Below are positions 24,391 through 32,677 of a DNA stretch of 38,627 nt, piece by piece. The stretch covers positions 1 through 38,627 of the forward strand of contig SFJM01000020.1 of the NCBI GenBank assembly GCA_004555915.1, in the 5' to 3' direction. The notes below the pieces were generated by a model, which saw only the letters and a list, made by a program, of their open reading frames with translations, was not told the DNA's origin and searched no databases. The first letter of the stretch is position 1. Every line of letters starts with the position of its first letter. Source of the DNA: Clostridiales bacterium. Its GTDB lineage: Bacteria; Bacillota; Clostridia; Oscillospirales; Butyricicoccaceae. The position numbers were made by a program, and so were the translations under genes.

Positions 24391-25692
24391 ATGGCGATTC
24401 AATCCCTGCTCATTATTCTGATTGTATTGATTCTTCTTCTCGCATTGGGTGTACCGATTGCATATTCCATCGGTATTTCCGCCCTGGTTGCGATTTTACA
24501 GACCGTTCCGCTGGATGTTTCGGTTGTCACAGCGGCACAGAGAACCTTTGTAGGCATGAGTAAATTCAGCCTGACCGCAATCCCGTTTTTCATTCTTGCC
24601 GGCAACCTGATGAATCAGGGCGGCATTGCCAAACGGCTGGTTGATTTTGTTATGGCAATCCTCGGCAAGCTGCCGGGTGCACTGCTGGTCACAAATGTCG
24701 GTGCCAATGCGCTGTTTGGTGCGATTTCCGGTTCCGCATCTGCGGCAGCGGCAGCGGTAGGCAGCATGGTCAAGGAAGGGGAAGAAGAACAGGGCTATGA
24801 CCCGGCACTGTGCGCGGCAACCAATGGCGCATCTGCTCCCTCCGGACTGCTCATTCCACCCTCCAATGCACTGATTACCTATTCGCTGGCATCCGGCGGC
24901 ACGTCCGTAGCGGCCCTGTTCCTGGGTGGCTATGTGCCGGGCATCCTGTGGGCACTGTGCTGTATCATTGTGGGTATTCTCATTGCACTGCGCAAAGGCT
25001 ATACCGGTACACCGGGAAAATTTGACTGGAAAAATCTCGGCGTGTGCACACTGCGGGCGCTTCCGGCACTTTCCCTTATTGTTGTCGTCATCGGCGGCAT
25101 TGTAGGCGGCATCTTCACCGCAACCGAGGGCTCTGCCATTGCGGTTGTCTATGCACTGATTCTCGGCATCTGCTACCGCAATATTACCGTAAAATCCTTC
25201 TGGAACATTGTTGTGGACAGTGCCAAGATGAGCGGCATGGTTGTGTTCCTCATCGGTGTATCCAATATCCTTGGCTGGGTTATGGCATTTACCCAGATCC
25301 CGCAGGCGGTTTCCGCAGCACTGCTGGGCGTAACAGAAAACAAGATTATCATTCTGCTGATTATGAATGTCATCCTGCTGATTGCAGGCACCTTTATGGA
25401 CGTTACACCGGCAATCCTGATTTTCACACCGCTGTTCCTGCCTATCGTACAGACCTTTGGTATGCATCCGGTTCACTTTGGCCTGATTCTGGTATATAAC
25501 CTGTGCATCGGCAATATTACGCCGCCGGTTGGCAATACGCTGTTTGTGGCAATCAAGGTCGGACGAACTTCACTGTCCAAGACCATGCCATATATGGTGT
25601 GCTATTATCTTGCCATCCTGCTGGGCCTGATGCTGGTTACCTATGTACCGCTGTTTAGCATGGGACTTCCCACGCTGGCAGGCCTCGTATAA
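24391..25692 (+). CDS. dctM: TRAP transporter large permease (DctM family)
   Basis: The 433-residue membrane protein has about twelve hydrophobic segments and DctM motifs: ALGVPIAYSIG, AIPFFILAGNLMNQGGIA, FGAISGSASAAAAAVG, and LIPPSNALITYSLASGG. It carries the ion-coupled translocation path, usually Na+-driven uptake. Its start follows the dctQ stop with no gap. uxuA begins 39 nt after its end. Confidence 0.95.
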   Translation: MAIQSLLIILIVLILLLALGVPIAYSIGISALVAILQTVPLDVSVVTAAQRTFVGMSKFSLTAIPFFILAGNLMNQGGIAKRLVDFVMAILGKLPGALLVTNVGANALFGAISGSASAAAAAVGSMVKEGEEEQGYDPALCAATNGASAPSGLLIPPSNALITYSLASGGTSVAALFLGGYVPGILWALCCIIVGILIALRKGYTGTPGKFDWKNLGVCTLRALPALSLIVVVIGGIVGGIFTATEGSAIAVVYALILGICYRNITVKSFWNIVVDSAKMSGMVVFLIGVSNILGWVMAFTQIPQAVSAALLGVTENKIIILLIMNVILLIAGTFMDVTPAILIFTPLFLPIVQTFGMHPVHFGLILVYNLCIGNITPPVGNTLFVAIKVGRTSLSKTMPYMVCYYLAILLGLMLVTYVPLFSMGLPTLAGLV

Positions 25693-25731
25693 TCCACATT
25701 TTTATTCTTCAACAGAAAAGAGGTATTTTTT

Positions 25732-26808
25732 ATGCAAATGACATTCCGCTGGTACGGCGAAGGCAATGACAGCATCACGCCGGAAATGATTAAGCAGATC
25801 CCGGGCGTTACCGGACTGGTATGGGCGCTGCACGACAAGCAGGCAGGTGAAGTCTGGACCGTGGAGGAAATTGAGGAAGCACGCCGGCAGATTGAAGGCG
25901 CAGGCTTCAATATGGATGTGGTGGAAAGCGTTAACGTCCATGATGATATCAAAATCGGCCTGCCCACCCGCGACCAGTATATTGAAAACTATAAAATTAC
26001 CCTGCGGAACCTGGCGAAATTCGGTGTCAAGGTAGTCACCTATAATTTCATGCCGATTTTCGACTGGACCCGTACCGACCTGTTCCATCCGATGGAGGAC
26101 GGTTCCACCGCACTGTTTTATGAAAAATCCCGCATTCATGAGGATTATAAGGAAATGGCGGAGTATATCCTGTCCAATCTGCATGGTATGACCTTCCCGG
26201 GCTGGGAGCCGGAGCGTATGGCACAGCTGGATGCGCTGTTTGAAAAATACAAGCCGGTTACCAAAGAAAAGCTGTGGGACAATCTGAAATATTTCCTCGA
26301 AGCCCTCATGCCCACCTGCCATGAAACCGGTATCAAGCTGGCAATTCATCAGGATGACCCACCATGGGATATCTTTGGCCTGCCGCGTCTGCTGGTGGAT
26401 AAGGAATCCATCGGACGGTTCCTGTCCATGGTGGATGACGAGTATAACTGCCTGTGCCTGTGCTCCGGTTCCCTTGGTGCGAACCCGGAGAACAATGTGG
26501 CAGATATCATCCGCACTTATTGTGACCGCATTGCATTTGCACACATCCGCAATGTGAAGCATTTCCCCAACGGTGATTTTACCGAAGCCTCCCACCGGGA
26601 TTGTGACGGTGATGTGGGCATTCTGGAAATCATGCGGGCGTATCATGACTGCGGCTACAAGGGCTATGTCCGTCCGGACCATGGACGGCATATCTGGGGC
26701 GAGCAGTGCCGTCCGGGCTATGGATTGTATGACCGTGCCCTGGGTATCATGTACCTGTGGGGCTGCTGGGATATGCTGGAACGGACACAGGGAAAGGTGG
26801 ATGGCTGA
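25732..26808 (+). CDS. uxuA: D-mannonate dehydratase
   Basis: The 358-residue enzyme converts D-mannonate to 2-keto-3-deoxy-D-gluconate. It belongs to the UxuA TIM-barrel family: start MTFRWYGEGNDSI, IHQDDPPW, CSGSLGANPENN, HIRNVKH and YVRPDHGRHIWGE, the last with metal-binding residues. Length fits the shorter Gram-positive type. AAAGAGG is upstream. Its stop TGA overlaps the uxaC ATG by one base (TGATG), so the two are coupled. Confidence 0.96.
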   Translation: MQMTFRWYGEGNDSITPEMIKQIPGVTGLVWALHDKQAGEVWTVEEIEEARRQIEGAGFNMDVVESVNVHDDIKIGLPTRDQYIENYKITLRNLAKFGVKVVTYNFMPIFDWTRTDLFHPMEDGSTALFYEKSRIHEDYKEMAEYILSNLHGMTFPGWEPERMAQLDALFEKYKPVTKEKLWDNLKYFLEALMPTCHETGIKLAIHQDDPPWDIFGLPRLLVDKESIGRFLSMVDDEYNCLCLCSGSLGANPENNVADIIRTYCDRIAFAHIRNVKHFPNGDFTEASHRDCDGDVGILEIMRAYHDCGYKGYVRPDHGRHIWGEQCRPGYGLYDRALGIMYLWGCWDMLERTQGKVDG

Positions 26809-28208
26809 TGCAGCAGTTTATGGACCAGGATTTCCTGCTGACAACCGATACGGCGAAATGGCTGTATCATGAGGTTGCAGAACAGCTGCCGATTATTGAC
26901 TATCATTGCCATATCAATCCGCAGGAAATCGCGGAGGACCGTAAATTTGATAACATTTCACAGGCCTGGCTGGGCGGTGACCACTATAAATGGCGTTATA
27001 TGCGTACCAATGGCACCCCGGAGGACATTGTCACAGGCGATGTCGATGACCGGGAGAAATTCCGTGCCTTTGCCGCCGTCATGCCCAGACTGATCGGCAA
27101 TCCCATGTACCATTGGAGCCATCTGGAGCTGCAGCGTGTATTCGGCATCCATGAGCCGCTGACGCCGGACAATGCGGATGCCATATATGACCGGTGCAAT
27201 GCGGTGCTCAGGGACTATTCCGCCCGGCAGCTGATGAAGAAGTTCGATGTCAAAGCCATCTGCACCACCGATGATCCGGTGGATGACCTGCACTGGCATG
27301 CGCAGATTGCGGCGGATGAAAGTTTTGACATTCAGGTATTGCCGGCATTCCGTCCGGATAAGGCGGTCAATATCGAAAAACCGGAATTTGCAGACTATAT
27401 TCGAAAGCTGTCCGCCGTTGTGGGATATGAACTGAAGGATGCAGAGGATGTCATCCGTGCCCTTGGCGAACGGATCGAGCATTTTGCCGCACATGGCTGC
27501 CTGTGTGCTGACCATGGTCTGGATTACTGTATGTATGCGGAGCCGGATGCTTCAGCAGCAAATGAGGCGTTTGCACAGGCAATGCGCGGCATCCGGCCGG
27601 AAAAGGCACTTGCCGATGCGTATAAGACATTGGTAACCATTGCCTGCGCAAAACAGTACGCGGAGAAAAACTGGGTGATGCAGATTCACTTTGGCTGTCT
27701 GCGCAATAACAATCAGCCCAAATATGCCGCGTTGGGCGCAGATACCGGCTTTGACGCAGTCAATGCCCGGTCGGGTGTGGAAAACCTTGCACCGCTGCTC
27801 AATGCATTTGCCCAAAATAACGGCCTGCCGAAAACCATCGTATATTCCCTCAATCCCTGTGACAATACCGCTGTTGTATCCATCATCGGCTGCTTCCAGG
27901 GAGATGGGATTTCCGGAAAAATCCAGCAGGGCAGCGGCTGGTGGTTCAATGATAACCGTCCGGGCATGCGGGCACAGATGACCGATCTGGCAGCAAACGG
28001 CGTGCTTGGCTGCTTTGTGGGCATGCTGACCGATTCCCGTTCCTTCCTCAGCTATCCGCGGCATGAGTATTTCCGCCGTGTCCTGTGTGAGCTGCTGGGT
28101 GAGTGGGTCGAAAGCGGACAGTATCCCAACGATAAGGCACAGCTGACCAGGCTGGTGGAGGATCTGTGCTTCAACAATACCAACAGGTATTTCGGGTTTG
28201 GCGTGTGA
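26808..28208 (+). CDS. uxaC: Glucuronate isomerase
   Basis: The 466-residue amidohydrolase-fold enzyme isomerises D-glucuronate to D-fructuronate (and galacturonate to tagaturonate). Metal motif DYHCHINP (His33, His35), WLGGDHYKWR.MR, and WVMQIHFG are typical. Start ATG at 26808 overlaps the uxuA stop; GGAAAGGTGG lies upstream. A longer in-frame start inside uxuA is rejected. The uxuB gene starts 18 nt after its stop. Confidence 0.96.
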   Translation: MQQFMDQDFLLTTDTAKWLYHEVAEQLPIIDYHCHINPQEIAEDRKFDNISQAWLGGDHYKWRYMRTNGTPEDIVTGDVDDREKFRAFAAVMPRLIGNPMYHWSHLELQRVFGIHEPLTPDNADAIYDRCNAVLRDYSARQLMKKFDVKAICTTDDPVDDLHWHAQIAADESFDIQVLPAFRPDKAVNIEKPEFADYIRKLSAVVGYELKDAEDVIRALGERIEHFAAHGCLCADHGLDYCMYAEPDASAANEAFAQAMRGIRPEKALADAYKTLVTIACAKQYAEKNWVMQIHFGCLRNNNQPKYAALGADTGFDAVNARSGVENLAPLLNAFAQNNGLPKTIVYSLNPCDNTAVVSIIGCFQGDGISGKIQQGSGWWFNDNRPGMRAQMTDLAANGVLGCFVGMLTDSRSFLSYPRHEYFRRVLCELLGEWVESGQYPNDKAQLTRLVEDLCFNNTNRYFGFGV

Positions 28209-28225
28209 AGGAAGGAGAAAATCGT

Positions 28226-29812
28226 ATGAAACTGTCATATCAGTCGATTCAGAATCAGGAGGCATGGAAGGGATATCACCTTCCTGCCTATGACCCGGCA
28301 GAAATTGCCGAAAATACCAGACGCAATCCTCAGTGGCTGCATTTCGGCTCCGGCAATATTTTCCGTATTTTCCCGGCAGCACTGTGCCAGAAGCTCATTG
28401 AACAGGGCAAAATGGACACCGGTATCGTCTGCTGTGAGGGCTATGATGATGAGATCATTACCCGGTGCTTCCGGCCATATGACAATCTGACCATCGGTGT
28501 GACCCTGAATGCGGATGGCAGATTGGACAAGGAGGTCATTGGTTCGATGGCAGACAGCCTGACCATGCTGTATGACGCCGAAAAAATTGCGCAAATCTTC
28601 AAGCAGCCGTCGCTGCAGATGGTTTCGTTCACCATTACAGAAAAGGGATACAGCCTGCGCAACGCAAAGCAGGAGCTGGTTCCGACGGTTGTTGAGGATA
28701 TGGAAAACGGTCCGGAGGGCTGTAAGTCCTTTATGGCCCAGCTGGCTGCCATGTGCCTTGGCAGAAAACAGGCCTGCGGCAAGCCGCTGGCTCTTGTCAG
28801 TATGGATAACTGCTCCCATAACGGTGAAAAGCTGCAGATGGCAGTGATGGAAATTGCCAGGGCATGGCTGGATAACGGTAAGATTTCTCCGGAGGACTAT
28901 GCATATCTGGAAAACGATGTTGCATTTCCGTGGAGCATGATTGACAAAATTACGCCGCGTCCCCATCCGGTTGTGGAGCAGCAGCTGATTGCAGACGGCC
29001 TGGAGGATATCAGCCCGTTTGTCACCACAAAGCATACCTATACGGCACCGTTTGTCAATGCGGAAAAGTCACAGTATCTTGTCATTGAGGACTGGTTCCC
29101 CAATGGCCGTCCCGCACTGGAGGACGCTGGCGTAATCATCACCTCCCGTGATACCGTCAACAAGGTGGAAAAAATGAAGGTTTGCACCTGCCTCAACCCG
29201 CTGCATACCTGTCTGGCAGTTTATGGCTGTATTCTGGGCTATACCTCCATCGCCGAGGAGATGAAGGATGAGGAGCTGTGTGCGTTTATTACCCGGATGA
29301 GCCGGGAGGAAGGCATGCCGTTTGTTGTGGACCCGGGTGTCATTGACCCGCAGCAGTTCCTGGATGAGGTGCTGACGGCACGGTTCCCGAATCCGTTTAT
29401 GCCGGATACGCCCCAGCGCATTGCAACCGATACATCGCAAAAGCTGTCCATCCGGTTTGGTGAGACGATCAAGGCGTATATCGCATCAGCAGACCATGAG
29501 GCATCCGAGCTGAAGCTGATTCCGCTGGTACTTGCAGGCTGGCTGCGCTATCTGATTGGCGTGGATGATGAAGGCAATGCCTTTGACATCAGCCCGGATC
29601 CGCTGCTGCCGGCAATGCAGGAAAAACTGGCAGGTATGGAGCTGGGCGGTCCCGTTGACGCGGAGCAGCTGCGTCCCATCCTGTCCGACGCATCCATTTT
29701 TGCCGTTGATCTGTATGCATGCGGTCTGGCGGATACGGTCATCGGCTACTTTGCCGAGCTGATGGCTGGCAAGGGTGCGGTTCGTGCGACCCTGAAAAAG
29801 TATGTCCATTGA
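28226..29812 (+). CDS. uxuB: Fructuronate reductase (mannonate oxidoreductase)
   Basis: The 528-residue enzyme reduces D-fructuronate to D-mannonate with NADH. It belongs to the polyol dehydrogenase family: N-terminal NAD-binding LHFGSGNIFR, then FPWSMIDKITPRP, and a helical C-terminal domain with CLNPLHTCLAVYGC, where the lysine/asparagine active site lies. It could instead be a tagaturonate reductase (UxaB), but the adjacent uxuA supports mannonate. GAAGGAG precedes the ATG at 28226; the longer frame overlaps uxaC. Confidence 0.92.
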   Translation: MKLSYQSIQNQEAWKGYHLPAYDPAEIAENTRRNPQWLHFGSGNIFRIFPAALCQKLIEQGKMDTGIVCCEGYDDEIITRCFRPYDNLTIGVTLNADGRLDKEVIGSMADSLTMLYDAEKIAQIFKQPSLQMVSFTITEKGYSLRNAKQELVPTVVEDMENGPEGCKSFMAQLAAMCLGRKQACGKPLALVSMDNCSHNGEKLQMAVMEIARAWLDNGKISPEDYAYLENDVAFPWSMIDKITPRPHPVVEQQLIADGLEDISPFVTTKHTYTAPFVNAEKSQYLVIEDWFPNGRPALEDAGVIITSRDTVNKVEKMKVCTCLNPLHTCLAVYGCILGYTSIAEEMKDEELCAFITRMSREEGMPFVVDPGVIDPQQFLDEVLTARFPNPFMPDTPQRIATDTSQKLSIRFGETIKAYIASADHEASELKLIPLVLAGWLRYLIGVDDEGNAFDISPDPLLPAMQEKLAGMELGGPVDAEQLRPILSDASIFAVDLYACGLADTVIGYFAELMAGKGAVRATLKKYVH

Positions 29813-29824
29813 GGAGGATCAGAT

Positions 29825-30466
29825 ATGAATGCACTGAATCAGGCAATTTCCAGCATTGGTGTTGTCCCTGTGATTAAATTAAACCATCCGGAACGGGATG
29901 CCGCACCGCTGGCAAAGGCACTGTGTGCAGGTGATGTGCCGGTGGCAGAGGTTACCTTCCGTGCGGCAGGTGCACCGCTTGCCATTCGAATCATGAAGGA
30001 AACCTGTCCGGACATGATCGTGGGCGCAGGCACCGTTACCACAACGGAACAGATTGATGAGGCCATTGCGGCAGGTGCACAGTTTATTGTCACACCGGGC
30101 TTTGATGAAGCGCTCGTCAAATACGCACAGGAAAAGCAGCTGGCGATTTATCCGGGCTGCACCACGCCTACTGATTATCATGCTGCACTCAAGTTCGGTC
30201 TGGAGGTATTGAAATTCTTCCCGGCAGAGCAGTCCGGCGGTCTGGCAAAGATCAAGGCAATGAGTGCGCCGTTCCCGCAGTTCAAGGTCATGCCGACCGG
30301 CGGCGTATCGCTCAAAAACCTGAAGGAGTATCTGTCCGCGCCGGTCATTGCAGCCTGCGGCGGCTCGTACATGGTAACCGCTGATCTGATTGATAACCAG
30401 AAATGGGATGAAATCACTGACCTGTGCAAGAAATCCCGTGAAATTGTGAAGGAGGCACGCGCATAA
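29825..30466 (+). CDS. kdgA: KDPG aldolase (2-dehydro-3-deoxyphosphogluconate aldolase)
   Basis: The 213-residue class I aldolase cleaves KDPG to pyruvate and glyceraldehyde 3-phosphate. Glu42 (VAEVTFR) and Schiff-base Lys130 (LKFFPAE) are present, as is PGCTTPTD for phosphate binding. TGAGGAGG precedes the ATG, only 12 nt after uxuB. Its stop overlaps the next start by one base (TAATG). The enzyme may also act on 4-hydroxy-2-oxoglutarate. Confidence 0.96.
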   Translation: MNALNQAISSIGVVPVIKLNHPERDAAPLAKALCAGDVPVAEVTFRAAGAPLAIRIMKETCPDMIVGAGTVTTTEQIDEAIAAGAQFIVTPGFDEALVKYAQEKQLAIYPGCTTPTDYHAALKFGLEVLKFFPAEQSGGLAKIKAMSAPFPQFKVMPTGGVSLKNLKEYLSAPVIAACGGSYMVTADLIDNQKWDEITDLCKKSREIVKEARA

Positions 30467-31488
30467 TGGCAAGAATTATTACCTTTGGCGAAATCATGCT
30501 TCGCCTGGCACCCAACGGCTATTATCGTTTTTTCCAGAATGACCAGATGCAGGCAACCTTTGGCGGCGGTGAAGCCAATGTCGCAGTATCTCTGGCAAAT
30601 TACGGCATGGATGCTGCCTTTGTCACCAAGCTTCCGGCACATGCCATCGGACAGGCAGCAGTCAATTCCCTGCGCGGCCTGGGTGTTGATACCTCGATGA
30701 TTACCCGCGGCGGCGACCGTGTGGGCATCTATTATCTGGAAAAGGGTGCATCCCAGCGCGGCTCGGTTTGCATTTATGACCGTGCGCATTCTGCCATTCA
30801 GGAAGCTTCTCCGGCGGACTTCGACTGGGATGCAATCTTTGCAGGCGCGGACTGGTTCCATTTCACCGGCATCACCCCGGCGCTCGGCGAAAATGTGGTG
30901 GAAATCTGCCGTGAGGCATGCAAGGCGGCAAAAGCACATGGCGTGAAAATTTCCTGTGACCTGAATTACCGCGGCAAGCTGTGGACCCGGGAGCAGGCCC
31001 GCGCTGCTATGACCGACCTGTGCCAGTATGTGGATGTCTGCATCTCCAATGAAGAGGATGCCAAGGACGTATTTGGCATTGAAGCGGAAAATACCGATAT
31101 CTATGGCGGCAAGCTGAACAAGGAGGGCTACAAGTCGGTAGCCAAGCAGCTGGCAGACCAGTTCGGCTTTGAAAAGGTTGCCATCACCCTGCGCACCTCC
31201 ATTTCCGCCAGCGACAACGACTGGGCAGCCATGCTGTACGATGGGGAAAACTACTGCTTCTCCAGAGAATACCATCTGCACATTACCGACCGCGTCGGCG
31301 GCGGTGACTCCTTCGGCGGCGGCCTGATTTATGCCCTGCTCAGCGGCAAGTCCACCCAGGATGCTGTGGAATTTGCGGTTGCAGCTTCCGCACTCAAGCA
31401 CTCCATCGAAGGCGATTACAACCGTGTCTCGGTAGACGAGGTGGAAAAGCTCTGCGGCGGCGACGGCTCCGGACGTGTACAGAGATAA
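30466..31488 (+). CDS. kdgK: 2-keto-3-deoxygluconate kinase (PfkB family)
   Basis: The 340-residue sugar kinase phosphorylates KDG to KDPG with ATP. Family motifs: N-terminal GGGEANVAVSLANYG and C-terminal GGGDSFGGGLIYAL with catalytic Asp281. Its ATG overlaps the kdgA stop. It is the last gene of the TRAP-uxu operon and is followed by structured DNA and a terminator. Order kdgA-kdgK with uxu genes makes KDG the natural substrate. Confidence 0.94.
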   Translation: MARIITFGEIMLRLAPNGYYRFFQNDQMQATFGGGEANVAVSLANYGMDAAFVTKLPAHAIGQAAVNSLRGLGVDTSMITRGGDRVGIYYLEKGASQRGSVCIYDRAHSAIQEASPADFDWDAIFAGADWFHFTGITPALGENVVEICREACKAAKAHGVKISCDLNYRGKLWTREQARAAMTDLCQYVDVCISNEEDAKDVFGIEAENTDIYGGKLNKEGYKSVAKQLADQFGFEKVAITLRTSISASDNDWAAMLYDGENYCFSREYHLHITDRVGGGDSFGGGLIYALLSGKSTQDAVEFAVAASALKHSIEGDYNRVSVDEVEKLCGGDGSGRVQR

Positions 31489-31551
31489 TATCCTCTGAAG
31501 TTTGTGCCTGATGGCATAGATCAGATCGTATGCCCTGTACGATTCTTTTCC

Positions 31552-31624
31552 GGTATCCGTTCCTGTTGGAGTGCCGGGTACCGGCGGAAGATACGGGCAT
31601 GCGGCAAATACAGGAACAGATACC
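31552..31624. repeat. Long inverted repeat after kdgK
   Basis: GGTATCCGTTCCTG (31552-31565) pairs with CAGGAACAGATACC (31611-31624), 13 of 14 pairs. Inside is a perfect GCCGG / CCGGC hairpin (31573-31585). A smaller GGCATA / TATGCC dyad (about 31513-31533) precedes it. There is no T-run after it, so it is not a standard terminator. It may stabilise the mRNA 3' end or be the remnant of a mobile palindromic unit. The 358-bp gap (31489-31846) otherwise holds only the two terminators listed next. Confidence 0.5.
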
Positions 31625-31661
31625 TATATCCTTATTGTAATACTCCTTTTTCACAGTCAAG

Positions 31662-31690
31662 ACCACCGGCTTACTTTACCGGTGGTTTTG
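31662..31690 (+). terminator. Terminator of the TRAP-uxu operon
   Basis: ACCACCGG (31662-31669) pairs with CCGGTGGT (31679-31686), 9-nt loop, followed by TTTGATTTTGG. It is 174 nt after kdgK. Confidence 0.75.
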
Positions 31691-31761
31691 ATTTTGGAAT
31701 AAACAAAGCATGTTGTAAAACCGTTCGGCAGTGGAAGATACTGCAATATGCCGGAAACCGC

Positions 31762-31819
31762 AAAAATCCCCCGATACAGGAATGCATGGCTGGATGCCAG
31801 TGTCCTGCACCGGGGGATT
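31762..31819 (-). terminator. Terminator of the ABM-domain gene
   Basis: AATCCCCCG (31765-31773) pairs with CGGGGGATT (31811-31819), with CAGGA / TCCTG pairing inside. Read on the minus strand, it ends in GGGGGATTTTTG. It lies 28 nt after the stop of the minus-strand gene at 31847. Confidence 0.8.
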
Positions 31820-31846
31820 GGTTTGTCAGAGGCGATATCGGGGAGC

Positions 31847-32146
31847 TTATTCCGCAAGCGGATAAATCTGGATCTGTGCGTTTTCCACATACTGCTCCTT
31901 CAGTTTGGTCAGTAGCTGGTAATGCGGGGTTGCGCCATGCTCCTTCTGCGCCTGTGCACTGGTCCACAGCTCCAGCAGGCACAGGTCGTTTTCAGAATCC
32001 AGCGGCAGATAGTAGTCATATTTCCGGTTTCCGGCCTCAGCGCGGGAATCCACATCAATGTGCTGTTCGACGATTTTCCGGTACAGCTCTTCGCGTTTGC
32101 CGGGCTTTACGGTGTATCGAACTGTGACGAGAATCGGTGTATCCAT
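31847..32146 (-). CDS. ABM-domain (antibiotic biosynthesis monooxygenase-like) protein
   Basis: The 99-residue protein has the ferredoxin-like alpha/beta ABM fold pattern: VTVRYTVKPGKREELYRKI, then YDYYLPLDSENDLCLLELWTS and the terminal HYQLLTKLKEQY. Relatives are small quinol monooxygenases or stress proteins of unknown substrate, often dimers. AAAAGGAGA precedes the ATG at 32146. It stands alone between the uxu operon and the allantoin genes. Function is not predicted beyond family. Confidence 0.85.
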   Translation of the reverse strand: MDTPILVTVRYTVKPGKREELYRKIVEQHIDVDSRAEAGNRKYDYYLPLDSENDLCLLELWTSAQAQKEHGATPHYQLLTKLKEQYVENAQIQIYPLAE

Positions 32147-32266
32147 AGGTTTGTCTCCTTTTCAATGTAGTATCTTTAGTTTAATCGGAAAACAGGCAGA
32201 TGGCAAGGCTTATGGGAAAAAACAGCAAGAAAATGTAATATGATACGGGGAGGGGAAACAATTTGT

Positions 32267-32440
32267 GTGCTGGATGTCAGTTTTACCCTGACGGAGGAAA
32301 AACATGATGGATATATCCGTAAGCAAGAGTACAGCGTATGGGGAGTTTGAGGCGGAATAGCAGCAGAAAATATGGATGAATACTTCTTTTGGATTATAAA
32401 ATGGTTGAAAGATAGAAAGAAAATTCTAACAATAATTTAA
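32267..32440 (+). pseudogene. Possible decayed small gene with in-frame TGA
   Basis: Within the 531-bp AT-rich gap 32147-32677, one frame reads VLDVSFTLTEEKHDGYIRKQ... to a TGA at 32348, then continues as GGIAAENMDEYFFWIIKWLK... to a TAA at 32438. No family is recognised. An overlapping 18-residue frame (ATG 32304, MMDISVSKSTAYGEFEAE) has a good GGAGG 6 nt upstream and could be the real product. Either may be chance. From 32441 to 32590 I see only AT-rich DNA. Confidence 0.2.
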
Positions 32441-32592
32441 AATAACATGTTACGGGTTATAGCATAATGGAAAGAAAGGGTAGGAGAATTTCGACAGAAG
32501 AATAATATAATGCTGAAAAAGTATGCGATAAAACCCGCGAACGATGTGCAATGTAAACAAAAAAATACATTTTATTTCGTGTAATAAGCCGC

Positions 32593-32621
32593 TTGCAATC
32601 TTTTATTGCAGCTAGTAAAAT
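32593..32621 (+). promoter_or_regulatory. allB promoter with internal dyad
   Basis: TTGCAA (32593-32598) and TAAAAT (32616-32621) are spaced by 17 nt. A dyad TGCAAT-CTTTT-ATTGCA (32594-32610) lies over the -35 and spacer and could be an operator. The start codon is 57 nt downstream of the -10. Confidence 0.65.
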
Positions 32622-32677
32622 GAACCTAACATGGTTGAAAAAGGTTGACCAGATTTAAGAAAAGTGGAGGTAGGCTT

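Noticed and set aside
23940..25692. Possibility that the TRAP genes form a dicarboxylate or sialic acid importer
   Set aside because: Sequence alone does not exclude it, but direct linkage and coupling with uxu and kdg genes, and no sialic acid genes nearby, favour a uronate.
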